A DNA stretch of 64,000 nt from RPQJ01 sp963731105 (GCA_963731105.1 CAVSUM010000031.1:1-64000); one strand, 5' to 3'; positions 28,603 through 37,393 are shown, counted from the first letter of the stretch. The notes: generated by a model from the letters alone, not told the origin. Program-made: numbers and translations.

Positions 28603-30318
28603 ATGACCGACGCGATCTTCCTGCTGGCCGTCCTCTGCGCCGTGGCGGCAGTCGCGGACTGGCTAGGCAGGCTCCCGGCGGGCCGCTGGCTCGGCGGCGC
28701 GATCATCTCGCTACTCCTCGGTATCCTGCTGGCAAACGTCGGGCTCATCCCGACGGTTACGAACGCGCCCCCGCTCTACGGGCACCTGATCACTGTCGGC
28801 GCCCCAATCGCGATCTTCCTGCTGCTGCTGGACGTCCGACTGCAGGCGCTGAAGCGTGCCGGGCTGCCGATGCTGGTCGCCTTCGGCATCGGTTCCGTCG
28901 GCACGCTCGTCGGGGTAGCGACGGCCTTCTGGCTGACGAACGCGGACGAATGGCTGGGCCGGTTCGCGGCGCCCGTCGGGGGGATGTACGCGGCGACATA
29001 CATCGGCGGCTCGGCCAATCTGACGGCGGTGGCGTTGCATTACGGGATAACGGACGAGCCGGTGCTGTTCGCCGCCACGAACGTCGCCGACAGCGTCGCC
29101 GGCACGCTCTGGATCGCGGGACTCGTCATTCTGGTGCACCTGCTGCACCGCCTGCTTGGTTCGCGCCCTGAGCCGGCAGTGTTGGACACCGGGACGATCG
29201 AGGACATGCGCCCGGTGAGCTTGGGCAGCCTCGGCATGCTGGCGGCGCTGGCGTTCGGCAACGTGTGGGCGTCGCAACGCTTGGCAGCATGGGCAGCGGC
29301 ATCAGGCACCGCGGTTCCCGCCATCCTTATTCTGACGACGTTCGCACTGCTGTTTGCGCAAGTTCCAGCCGTGCAGCGCCTCGGCGGTGCCCGCATGCTC
29401 GGGGTGTTTGGCTCGTACCTGTTCCTCGCGGTCATCGGCGCCGGCTGCGACTTCGGGGCACTGGCCGGGCTCGGGCGTGTCGGCGGGCTGCTGGTGCTGT
29501 TCGTCGTGCTCATCCTGCTGGTCCACGGCTTCATTCAGTTCGGTGTGGGCCGCCTGCTGCGCCTGAGCCCGGAGACTCTGGCCATCGCCTCCTCGGCGAA
29601 CGTCGGCGGCGCCCTGACGATCATGCCGATTGCCACCGGACTTCGGCGCATGGACCTGCTGCTGCCCGGCATCCTCGTCGGCAGCCTCGGCAACGCGATC
29701 GGCACGTATGCCGGATTCCTGATGGTCGGGTGGCTGCAGTCAGGGCCATCGCCAATCAGCGCTGCGCACGCGATTCCTCCACCACCAGAACAGAGCGTCG
29801 CAGACTGTGAGCGCCCGACTTATGCGAGCGACCAACTCGTCTGCGGCGACGCCGAGCTGCTGGCACTCGACCGCGAGCTGCGCGATCTGCTGGCGACGGT
29901 CGATCTGCAAGCCCGGGTCGCCCCGGCCTCGCTGCTCGAACCGCAGGACCTGTGGTTCCGGCGACGCAGCCTGTGTGCGTTCTCGGAACTGCACGCCGCC
30001 TGCCTGAAGGCAGCGTATTCCGAACGCATCGCTGTGATCACGGCGGTCGGCTCGGCATCGACCGAGGCGACGCAAAGCGCGGAGGCGGCGAGCTGCAGCA
30101 ATGCGCCCTGGGGCTCTTCCGACGTCTTCATCCGACGCACGAGCGGCCAAGCCACCACGGTGATGGACTCGCAGGCGCGGGTTCTTGCGGTGGCGCTCGT
30201 CTCCACCCGCGGTAGCGGCTGGTCGCCGTCGGTACGGCTTGCGGCGGACGGCGCCGCGATCCGGCTCACGACACACGACGGTATCACTGTCGAGTGCCAC
30301 ATCCGACCGACGGCCTGA
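28603..30318 (+). CDS. DUF819-type membrane protein fused to a C-terminal LprI/DUF1311-like domain
   Basis: Of 571 residues, about the first 385 form a polytopic membrane protein of the DUF819 (YjcL) family, with conserved GGMYAATYIGGSANLTAVA and ASSANVGGALTIMPIA motifs in two inverted halves. The rest, from VADCERPTYASDQLVCGD, is a soluble domain with the DUF1311/LprI pattern. That pattern is: Cys, T/SD.LVC.D.EL..LD.EL..LL, then LW.RRR.LC, C.L.AAYSERI. LprI-like domains inhibit lysozyme in mycobacteria. The domain would lie on the periplasmic side if the last membrane helix exits there. Stand-alone DUF819 proteins end where this extension begins. Confidence 0.82.
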   Translation: MTDAIFLLAVLCAVAAVADWLGRLPAGRWLGGAIISLLLGILLANVGLIPTVTNAPPLYGHLITVGAPIAIFLLLLDVRLQALKRAGLPMLVAFGIGSVGTLVGVATAFWLTNADEWLGRFAAPVGGMYAATYIGGSANLTAVALHYGITDEPVLFAATNVADSVAGTLWIAGLVILVHLLHRLLGSRPEPAVLDTGTIEDMRPVSLGSLGMLAALAFGNVWASQRLAAWAAASGTAVPAILILTTFALLFAQVPAVQRLGGARMLGVFGSYLFLAVIGAGCDFGALAGLGRVGGLLVLFVVLILLVHGFIQFGVGRLLRLSPETLAIASSANVGGALTIMPIATGLRRMDLLLPGILVGSLGNAIGTYAGFLMVGWLQSGPSPISAAHAIPPPPEQSVADCERPTYASDQLVCGDAELLALDRELRDLLATVDLQARVAPASLLEPQDLWFRRRSLCAFSELHAACLKAAYSERIAVITAVGSASTEATQSAEAASCSNAPWGSSDVFIRRTSGQATTVMDSQARVLAVALVSTRGSGWSPSVRLAADGAAIRLTTHDGITVECHIRPTA

Positions 30319-30390
30319 GCGGCGCGCAATCCGGATAGCCGTCGCCTGGCGCAGTTGTTATCAATGCGGCCCCCTGACGATGGAGCTGCA

Positions 30391-31041
30391 ATGAAGACGT
30401 CAACTGTTCTCTCGGCCGTCGCGCTCGCGCTTTCGATTACCGTGTGCACCCAGGCGGCCCAGGCTGACACCCGGGACGCCATGTGCGAGGTCCGCAAGGA
30501 CGGCGACAAGCAGCAGGGCAAGTCCGGTCACTGCACGTTCGGACAGCGGCAGGGCTACATCGATATCGACCTGAAGAACGGCGACACGGTCGCGCTCAGC
30601 CCGGGCAACAAGGCGAACCATTTCAGGGACCAGCGCGGCAACAAGGTCGTGCGCACGCAGTCCGGCGGCAACTTCCAGTCGTTCAAGTGGGAGAACGGCA
30701 AGCACATCAACGTGACGCTCAACGCGCCGACCTACAACCACAACAAGCACCAGCAGCCCGGCTACAACCAGCAGGGAGGCTACAACCAGGATGGCGTGGG
30801 CTCGGAACATCCCTGGGCGGCCGGCGGCGGCGGCTCGGGCGGCGGCTCGTACGACGACTCGCCCCCGCAGATCATCATGGGAACCAACGGTGAGGGCGAG
30901 GTGATCTTCAACAACAATTGCGTCGTCTACTACGACAAGCGTGGTCGCCGTACCAGCAACCTGCCGGCTTGCAACTCCAGGCAGGTCAGCCGCGCCGCGG
31001 ACGCGATGGCTGCATATCGTCGCGAACAGGGCATGAACTGA
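30391..31041 (+). CDS. exported protein of an unrecognised family, paralogue of the gene at 36115
   Basis: The 216-residue protein has a signal peptide cleaved near AQA-DT. The N-terminal domain (about residues 28-110) has the pattern MCEVRKDGD...GKSGHCTF.QRQGYIDIDLKNGD....PGN....RDQRGNKVVRTQ....FKW. This is shared, at high similarity by eye, with the protein at 36115-36678. The middle is Gln/Asn/Gly-rich and low in complexity, and a C-terminal segment has two Cys residues (NNCVVYYDKRGRR and LPACNSRQV). No domain was recognised. It lies between an LprI-like and a PliG-like gene, suggesting an envelope role. Confidence 0.72.
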   Translation: MKTSTVLSAVALALSITVCTQAAQADTRDAMCEVRKDGDKQQGKSGHCTFGQRQGYIDIDLKNGDTVALSPGNKANHFRDQRGNKVVRTQSGGNFQSFKWENGKHINVTLNAPTYNHNKHQQPGYNQQGGYNQDGVGSEHPWAAGGGGSGGGSYDDSPPQIIMGTNGEGEVIFNNNCVVYYDKRGRRTSNLPACNSRQVSRAADAMAAYRREQGMN

Positions 31042-31070
31042 CGCGAATCGACCAACCCAAGGATTACACC

Positions 31071-31796
31071 ATGAACAAGTTCTTCCTCGCCGTCCTCACC
31101 ACCGCCGGCCTCGTACTGGCGCAGCCGGCCACGGCCCAGCAGCAGGTTGTCGTCAGCTTTGCCAAGGGCACCAGTTCGCAGACCCTGAAGGGCAGCATCA
31201 AGGGCGACCAGAGCCGCAACTATATCGTCGACGCCCGCGCGGGCCAGACGCTGACGGTCGATTTCAAGCCGAGCAATGCATCCGCTTACTTCAACGTCAT
31301 CGCGCCCGGCGCCGATTCGGCCATGTTCATTGGCTCGACCGAGGGCAACCGCTTCTCGGGCCCGCTCACGACCAGCGGCCGCCACACCGTGCAGGTCTAC
31401 CTGATGCGCAACGCGGCACGGCGGGGCGAAGTCGCCAACTACACCATCACCATCGGGGTGACGGGGGCGGCCGCAGCGGCGCCTCGGCCCAGCAAGGATG
31501 CGCTGGTGGCGGGAACCAATTACAACGCGACTGCGGAGGTGCCCTGCATCACGGCCGCGGATGCGCCGAAGGGACGCTGCAAGGCTGGCGTGATGCGCAT
31601 GGCGGGTGGCGAGGCGACGGTCGAGCTGCAGACGCCCGACGGCGGCCAGCGTCACATCTACTTCAAGAATGGCCGGCCCGACAGCAGCGATGCCAATGCG
31701 CCCATGCGCGCGACGCGGCAAGGCGACATCAACATCATCCGGATCGGCACGGTGGAGGTCTACGAAATCCCCGATGCCTTTGTGGTCGGCGGCTGA
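31071..31796 (+). CDS. PliG-like exported protein (g-type lysozyme inhibitor family)
   Basis: The 241-residue protein has a signal peptide cleaved near ATA-QQ. The N-terminal domain (about 24-140) has FAKGTSSQTLKGSIKGD..NY.V.A.AGQTLTVDF and SGRHTVQVYLMRNAARRGE.ANYT. These align by eye with the strand order of E. coli PliG (FRKGHSS..., A.KGQ, R...R.DAR). A second domain of about 100 residues follows, with Cys pair VPCIT and GRCKAGVMRMAGGE and a repeated beta pattern; it was not recognised. The likely role is binding lysozyme or another wall-directed protein in the periplasm. It starts 29 bp after the previous exported-protein gene. Confidence 0.68.
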   Translation: MNKFFLAVLTTAGLVLAQPATAQQQVVVSFAKGTSSQTLKGSIKGDQSRNYIVDARAGQTLTVDFKPSNASAYFNVIAPGADSAMFIGSTEGNRFSGPLTTSGRHTVQVYLMRNAARRGEVANYTITIGVTGAAAAAPRPSKDALVAGTNYNATAEVPCITAADAPKGRCKAGVMRMAGGEATVELQTPDGGQRHIYFKNGRPDSSDANAPMRATRQGDINIIRIGTVEVYEIPDAFVVGG

Positions 31797-31820
31797 TTGC
31801 TGCAGCGGGACCCAGGAACA

Positions 31821-33866
31821 ATGAAGCGCATCATCGGATCGAGCTTCGTAACGGTGCTGTCCGCCATGGCGTTGCTTCCCGCGGCAACGCTGGCCGAACC
31901 GCTCAAGGCCGAGATCGGTGAATGGGGCATCGATACAACCGGCCTGTCGAAAGCCGTCCGGCCTGGCGATGACTTCTATCGCTATGTCAACGAAGGCTGG
32001 TTGAAGACGGCGAAAATCCCGCAGGGACTGCCGGCGACCGATGCCTTGACGGAGCTGTATCTCTCCACCGAACAGCGCGTGCTTGGAATCATCAAGGAAG
32101 CGCGGGAAGGCAATGACGCGCCGGGCACCCCCGAGCAGTTGATCGCCGACTACTATCGCTCGTTTGCCGATCGTGATCGACGCAATGCGCTGGGCCTGAC
32201 GCCGATTGCGGCCAGTCTGGGCATGCTGATGGGGGCGAACACGCACAGCGATCTGGCGCGGGCGATGGGATTTACCTGGACGGCGGGCGTGGTGGCAGCG
32301 GGCATCGAGTCCGACCCCAACGATCCGGGCCGCCAGATTCCGTCGGTGGTCCAAAGCGGACTCACGCTGCCGTCACGAGACTATTACCTGGAATCGGGCG
32401 AGCCTTACGAGGGCGTCCGTACCGCCCTGCGCGACTACATCGCGAGCACGTTCCGCCGCGCTGGCGTTCCTGATGCCGACGCCCGGGCGGCCAAGGTGAT
32501 CGCGCTGGAGACCGAACTTGCCCGTCGCCACTGGACGCAGACGGAGATGCGCGACGTGGTTCGCCAGAACCGCATGATGACGCTGGCCGAACTCAAGGCC
32601 TGGGCGCCCGGCTTTGATTGGGACGCCTTCCTGGGCGAGATCGGCTATGACAAGCAGCCGAAGATCAAGGTGAAGTCCGACACGGCCGTTCGCGACAGCG
32701 CCAGGCTGTTCGCACAAACGCCGGTGGCCGATCTTCAGTCGTACATGCTGTTCCACGCGCTCGACGACTGGTCCAACTCGCTGTCCGACGAGTGGGTGGA
32801 CGCTTATTTCGATTTCCATCGGCGCAAGCTGATGGGCGTTGGCGAGCGTCGCCCGTTCGAGCTGGAAGCCGTCGGCGCCGTGAACGCCATGTTCGGCGAG
32901 GAGATCGGCCGCATCTATGTCGCCGAGTATTTCCCAGAGGCACATCGCGCCCAAGTCAACACCATGGTCGGCTATCTGCGCGACATGTTCCGCGAACGGA
33001 TAACGAAGCTCGACTGGATGGATGCGCCGACCAAGGCCGAAGCCATCGCCAAGCTGAACAAGGTGGTCAGCCACATCGGCTACCCCGAACGCTGGCATGA
33101 CCGCTCGAGCATCCGGATCGACCGCACCGACCTGCTCGGCAACCAGAAGCGCATCCTGGACTGGAACCGCGCCGATCGACTGAAGAAACTGGCGGAAGGC
33201 ACGCGCGACTGGGAATTCCCGCTGAACCCGCAGGACGTAAACGCCGGCTATATCGCGGCGCTCAATTCGGTGACCTTCCCGGCCGGGATCCTGCAACCGC
33301 CCTATTTCGACCCCGCCGCTGATCCCGCCGTGAACTTCGGCGCCGTCGCGGCCGTGATCGGCCACGAATTCGGCCACGGTTTCGACGACCAGGGCAGTCG
33401 TTCGGATGGGGATGGCAGGGTACGCGACTGGTGGAGCGCGGCCTCCCGCGCCGAGTTCGAAAAGCGTACCGCCGGCCTTGTCGAACAGTTCAACCAATAT
33501 GAGCCGGTGCCGGGCGCAAAGATCAACGGTCGCCAGAACCTCGGCGAAAACATCGGCGACCTTGGTGGCCTTTCGATCGCTTATGCAGCCTATCGAAAGT
33601 ATGTCGACGATCAGCAGGGCGGCAAGGCGCCGTTGATCGACGGCTTCACCGGTGACCAGCGCTTCTTCCTGTCCTGGGCACAGGTCTGGCGCAGCCTGGT
33701 GACCGAAAGCGAGGAACGGCGGCGGCTGCTGTCCGACCCACACAGCCCGGGCGAATTCCGCGTCAACGGCATCGTCCGCAACGTCGACGCCTGGTACGGG
33801 GCGTTCGACGTGAAGCCCGGCGACAAACTGTACCTGCCGCCCAAAGAAAGAGTCAGGATCTGGTAG
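31821..33866 (+). CDS. M13-family zinc metallopeptidase (neprilysin/PepO-like)
   Basis: The 681-residue protein has a signal peptide ending near TLA-EP. The gluzincin motif HEFGH lies in AVIGHEFGHGFDDQGS, and the third ligand Glu is in GENIGDLGGLSIAYAA. Both match M13 peptidases, and an N-terminal PGDDFYRYVNEGWLK segment is also typical. It should cleave peptides in the periplasm. Its codon use looks somewhat less strict (more GAT, TAT and CGA-type codons) than neighbouring genes, and the sequence resembles sphingomonad enzymes, hinting at transfer. The stop overlaps the convergent AraC-type gene by 14 bp. Confidence 0.95.
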   Translation: MKRIIGSSFVTVLSAMALLPAATLAEPLKAEIGEWGIDTTGLSKAVRPGDDFYRYVNEGWLKTAKIPQGLPATDALTELYLSTEQRVLGIIKEAREGNDAPGTPEQLIADYYRSFADRDRRNALGLTPIAASLGMLMGANTHSDLARAMGFTWTAGVVAAGIESDPNDPGRQIPSVVQSGLTLPSRDYYLESGEPYEGVRTALRDYIASTFRRAGVPDADARAAKVIALETELARRHWTQTEMRDVVRQNRMMTLAELKAWAPGFDWDAFLGEIGYDKQPKIKVKSDTAVRDSARLFAQTPVADLQSYMLFHALDDWSNSLSDEWVDAYFDFHRRKLMGVGERRPFELEAVGAVNAMFGEEIGRIYVAEYFPEAHRAQVNTMVGYLRDMFRERITKLDWMDAPTKAEAIAKLNKVVSHIGYPERWHDRSSIRIDRTDLLGNQKRILDWNRADRLKKLAEGTRDWEFPLNPQDVNAGYIAALNSVTFPAGILQPPYFDPAADPAVNFGAVAAVIGHEFGHGFDDQGSRSDGDGRVRDWWSAASRAEFEKRTAGLVEQFNQYEPVPGAKINGRQNLGENIGDLGGLSIAYAAYRKYVDDQQGGKAPLIDGFTGDQRFFLSWAQVWRSLVTESEERRRLLSDPHSPGEFRVNGIVRNVDAWYGAFDVKPGDKLYLPPKERVRIW

Positions 33867-34830
33867 TCGCCGTCCGGGCCAGCGTATCCGACGGCGATTC
33901 ACCGAAGGCACGCTTGTAGACGACGGAGAAACGGCCAAGGTGCGAAAAGCCGCTCTGCAGCGCCGCCGCGGTCACTGCCGACGCTCGTGCGGATGACAAC
34001 AGGGACCGCGCGATCTCCAGCCTGCGTGACGCAACCAGTTCGATGGGGGTCTGGCCCCAGCGGGCGAGACAGGCTTCCTGCAACGTCCGCGCCGACACGC
34101 CTGCAACCGTGCGGAGTTCATCCAGCGACATGGGCTGCGCCGCGTGAGCGCGGATCCACGCATCGACGCGCTCGACGACCTGGCGGCTCGAGGGCGACAG
34201 TTCCACGAGCCCTGAGGCGGCAACGATTCGCCTGGCCAGCCATGACGTTAACTGATCTTCCAAGGCGCGCAGCTCGTCGATCCGTCGCGCGCTTGCAGTG
34301 CGAACCGCGGCCCTGACGTATCGCCGAATGAGGTCACGCCAGGCGGCCACATCCTGTGGCGAGAGCGGCAGTTGCATCGACCGCAGCGACCAGGTGCCGG
34401 GCCGACGGACATTCAGCAGGTCGATCTCACGTTGCAGCAGCGACGGCTCCAGAACGAATGCCATGCCCGTGCCCGGAGCCGTGTCGACCGAGTAGTCGTG
34501 TCCGGGGCAGAGCAGAACCGCCACGTCCGGCGCCGACCTCAGGCTTCGGCGCCCGATCCGGTATGCATTCTCTTGCCGGGTTGGCAGGTGGACGGCGAAC
34601 CCCCGCGTGGCTGCACGCAGCGTCGACGGAACGGCGATCGATGAGCTTCCGCAGGCGCTGCGTTCGGCAATAGAGAAGCGAACGTCGAAGCCGAGCGGCC
34701 CTCGGGCTCGCTGCACCCGGGAATGGGGTCCGAAGTGGCGCGCGACGAAATCCACGGCGTCGTCGAGGTCATCCGTCCGAAAGGCGAAAGTCCTCGGTTC
34801 GAAGACGGCCGTGTCGGCAACCTGCTCCAT
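33853..34830 (-). CDS. AraC-family transcriptional regulator
   Basis: The 325-residue protein has an N-terminal AraC-binding-like sensor domain (FEPRTFAFRTDDLDDAVDFV...). The AraC HTH covers about residues 220-320: MSLDELRTVAGVSARTLQEA, then AVTAAALQSGFSHLGRFSVVYKRAFGESPS. The ATG at 34830 is preferred, since a longer version has no better ribosome site. It is divergent from the L,D-transpeptidase gene across 183 bp and may regulate it. Effector unknown. Confidence 0.85.
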   Translation of the reverse strand: MEQVADTAVFEPRTFAFRTDDLDDAVDFVARHFGPHSRVQRARGPLGFDVRFSIAERSACGSSSIAVPSTLRAATRGFAVHLPTRQENAYRIGRRSLRSAPDVAVLLCPGHDYSVDTAPGTGMAFVLEPSLLQREIDLLNVRRPGTWSLRSMQLPLSPQDVAAWRDLIRRYVRAAVRTASARRIDELRALEDQLTSWLARRIVAASGLVELSPSSRQVVERVDAWIRAHAAQPMSLDELRTVAGVSARTLQEACLARWGQTPIELVASRRLEIARSLLSSARASAVTAAALQSGFSHLGRFSVVYKRAFGESPSDTLARTATTRS

Positions 34831-35003
34831 CGCACCCCCGTCCGTCCCCCTGAGCAATCGTCCGCGAGCGTACCCAAAGCGACCTTGCGGTGCCACCGCA
34901 CGCGCTTTTCGGATAGCCGCCGGCCCCTTTCACCGGTATCAAGGCGGACCTGGTGCCCGGCAGACGGGATCCTGCGACAGCGGCCAGCGTGTGCCGAGCG
35001 GAG

Positions 35004-35015
35004 ATTTGTACAAAT
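35004..35015. promoter_or_regulatory. 12-bp perfect palindrome overlapping the L,D-transpeptidase start codon
   Basis: ATTTGTACAAAT is perfectly self-complementary and stands out in GC-rich surroundings. It lies between the ribosome-site region and the ATG at 35014, overlapping the first two bases of the start codon. A repressor bound here would block expression directly. Chance occurrence cannot be excluded. Confidence 0.4.
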
Positions 35016-36036
35016 GTTTACCCGCAACCTGTTGACAGCATTCGCGGCGATGTTGCCGCTGGTTTCACAGGCCGTTCCGTTCTGGGGTGCCAAGGAGTCG
35101 CTACCGCCCGAAACGGCGCCCGTCGCCCTCAGGCAGGGTGAATTCGTATGGAACCCCGCCGCGGCGCCGATCGGGCCGATCGTGGTGCTCGTGAGCCTCG
35201 GCGAGCAGCGTGCCTACGTCTACCGCAACGGTGTCGAGATCGGCGTAACCACCATCAGCAGCGGCAAACCGGGTCACGGTACGCCGACGGGCGTGTTCGT
35301 GATCCTGCAGAAGGACAAGGACCACCACTCATCGAAGTACAACAACGCGGCGATGCCATATACCCAGCGCCTGACCTGGGACGGCGTGGCGTTGCATGCC
35401 GGCGGCCTGCCCGGCTATCCGTCGTCGCACGGCTGTGTGCACCTGCCGTCGAAGTTCGCCGAGGAACTGTTCGTCGCGTCGCCAATGGGTATGACGGTCG
35501 TCGTGGTCAACGAGCACAGCGCGCCCGGGGAGGTCGCTCACCCGCCGGCGTTCTCGCCCGTGGATGCGGCGACCGGTGTTCCGGTAAGCGCGGAGCGGCT
35601 GGCGGCCGATGAGGGGTTTCGCCTCGAGCCGGAGAAGGCGCCGCACGGACCGGTGTCGATCCTGATGAGTTCCGCCGACCAGCGCGTGCTGGTGCTGCGC
35701 AACGGCGTCGAGATCGGTCGCGCGCGGATTAACGTGCACGATCCGTCCGTGCCGCTCGGAACGCATACCTTCGTCATGCGCGAGCAACCGGACACGTCGG
35801 CGCCGACCTGGGTTGCCGTGGCGATGCCGGGTCACTACGACGAGGACGGGCGCGCCCTCTCGCACGACGCGGCGGCGCGCGTATCGCTGCCGCCCGGGTT
35901 TGCGCGGGCAGTGAGCCTGCTGCTCGCACCCGGCGCGACGCTGTTCGTGACGGATGCGCCGATCCTCGCCGAGAACATGCACGCGGACATCACCGTGCTG
36001 AGCGACGGCGCACCGCCCGAGACGGCGGCGAACTAG
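35014..36036 (+). CDS. L,D-transpeptidase, YkuD type, with a repeated domain
   Basis: The 340-residue protein has a signal peptide ending near SQA-VP. The YkuD domain (about residues 50-165) has the catalytic signature HAGGLPGYPSSHGCVHLP, with His and the nucleophile Cys. A second, partly similar copy follows (about 205-325: ILMSSADQRVLVLRNGVEIG parallels VLVSLGEQRAYVYRNGVEIG) but lacks the SHGC motif, so it is non-catalytic. The enzyme should form 3-3 peptidoglycan cross-links or attach proteins to the wall. It fits the wall-protection theme of the cluster. Confidence 0.9.
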   Translation: MFTRNLLTAFAAMLPLVSQAVPFWGAKESLPPETAPVALRQGEFVWNPAAAPIGPIVVLVSLGEQRAYVYRNGVEIGVTTISSGKPGHGTPTGVFVILQKDKDHHSSKYNNAAMPYTQRLTWDGVALHAGGLPGYPSSHGCVHLPSKFAEELFVASPMGMTVVVVNEHSAPGEVAHPPAFSPVDAATGVPVSAERLAADEGFRLEPEKAPHGPVSILMSSADQRVLVLRNGVEIGRARINVHDPSVPLGTHTFVMREQPDTSAPTWVAVAMPGHYDEDGRALSHDAAARVSLPPGFARAVSLLLAPGATLFVTDAPILAENMHADITVLSDGAPPETAAN

Positions 36037-36114
36037 TCGCTGCGGGGCAGTGAAAAGGTTTCGCGTGCGCGGCATCCGATACTGGACGACAACCTCACCC
36101 ATGATGGAGACAGC

Positions 36115-36678
36115 ATGAAAGCTCTCGTTGCATTCTCGACGTCGCTGCTATTGCTCGGCACCGTTGCCCTCTCGCCGACCGCCACGGCCGACACGGCTGA
36201 AGCCACCTGCGAAGTCCGCAAGGACGGCGAAGCAAAGGCGGGCCAGTCCGGCGCCTGCACCTTTTCGCAGCGGCAAGGCTACGTGGACATCAGCCTTCGA
36301 AATGGCGACAGCTGGAGCCTCACGCCGGGCGACCAGGCCAACCAGTACCGCGACCAGAAGGGCAACAAGGTCGTGCGCACGGTCGAGGGACAGGACCATG
36401 TCTACAAGTGGCCGAACAGGAAGATCACCGTGCGGTTCGGGGGCACCTCGGCAACGAGCTCCAGCGGCGGCAGCGGTGACCTGCAGGACATGGTCAATGG
36501 CCGCTGGGTCGGCGCCGAAGTGGAGGAGGAACTGGCTCGTCGCGGCTACAAGAGCGTCCGCGAAGAGGCAGCCGGTGGCTACGTCACCAGCGTCTACAAG
36601 GGTCACGGCAAGTGCGTGATCGTAAATCTCGACACCGACAAGAAAGTGACCTCGATCGACGAGGGTTCCGGCTGCTGA
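36115..36678 (+). CDS. exported protein, paralogue of the gene at 30391
   Basis: The 187-residue protein has a signal peptide cleaved near ATA-DT. The N-terminal domain repeats the pattern of the 30391 protein: CEVRKDGE...GQSGACTFSQRQGYVDI.LRNGD....PGDQANQYRDQKGNKVVRT...YKW. The C-terminal part differs (MVNGRWVGAEVEEELARRGY, then KCVIVNLDTDKKV and a terminal Cys) and looks like a small alpha-beta domain. It is followed 82 bp later by a PliI-type inhibitor, as the other paralogue is followed by a PliG-type one. Function unknown. Confidence 0.75.
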   Translation: MKALVAFSTSLLLLGTVALSPTATADTAEATCEVRKDGEAKAGQSGACTFSQRQGYVDISLRNGDSWSLTPGDQANQYRDQKGNKVVRTVEGQDHVYKWPNRKITVRFGGTSATSSSGGSGDLQDMVNGRWVGAEVEEELARRGYKSVREEAAGGYVTSVYKGHGKCVIVNLDTDKKVTSIDEGSGC

Positions 36679-36760
36679 TTTCCACCAGGGGCCGGCTCGG
36701 ACCAGCCGGGCCGGCCTCGTGTACTCGGTCGTCGCGTCACCAAGCAATGAGGGCAGGCCC

Positions 36761-37393
36761 GTGTTTCGTCACCTGATCGCCGCCTTTGCGCTCCTGCCCC
36801 TGATCGCCGCCTGCAGCAGGCCGCAGGACCCCCCCGCGAGTCCCGCCGCACCCGAGCCTGCGCCGACGGCGCAAGCGACCAGCGAGGCGCAGCCAGCGGA
36901 AATATCGTTTGCTCAGGTGCTCGAGCTACAGGGCGTGACCTTCAACGTCGTGTCCCCGAATTCAGCGTCCGCCAACACCGTCACCGTCAGCACCACCGGC
37001 CTTGAGATCGACAACTCGGCCTGGACGCAGGAGGTGGATGGCATCGTCACCGGAGCTGAGGTGGCCGATCTCAACGTGGATGGATCGCCCGAGGTCTACG
37101 TGTACGTCAAGTCGACCGGCGCAGATGCGAAGGGATCGGTCGTCGCCTACGTCGCGAACAATCGCAGGTCTTTGAGCATCGCTTTCATGGCGCCGTTGCC
37201 CGACACACCGGGCGCCGCCGACGGTTACCGGGGTCAGGATGAGTTCGCGGTACTTGAAAGCGTCCTCGGGCGTCGCTTCCCGATCCATGACGAAGCTGGC
37301 GCACCGACCGGCAGGATGCGTCAGTTGCAGTACACACTCAACGCCGGAGAGGCGGGCTGGATCCTGAAGGTCGACAGGATCCTCGAGTTCTGA
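36761..37393 (+). CDS. pliI: PliI-family i-type lysozyme inhibitor, lipoprotein
   Basis: The protein has 210 residues from a GTG start with GAGGG upstream. A lipoprotein signal (LLPLIAAC) and a Pro/Ala-rich linker precede the PliI domain from about residue 58. The domain contains LQGVTFNVVSPNSASANTVTV, EVADLNVDGSPEVYVYV, RRSLSIAFMAPLP, a GY.G.DEFAVLE.VL.RRFPI stretch and PTGRMRQLQYTLNAGEAGW. These match PliI of Aeromonas and relatives, as I know the family. It should sit in the outer membrane facing the periplasm and inhibit invertebrate-type lysozyme. Confidence 0.85.
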   Translation: MFRHLIAAFALLPLIAACSRPQDPPASPAAPEPAPTAQATSEAQPAEISFAQVLELQGVTFNVVSPNSASANTVTVSTTGLEIDNSAWTQEVDGIVTGAEVADLNVDGSPEVYVYVKSTGADAKGSVVAYVANNRRSLSIAFMAPLPDTPGAADGYRGQDEFAVLESVLGRRFPIHDEAGAPTGRMRQLQYTLNAGEAGWILKVDRILEF

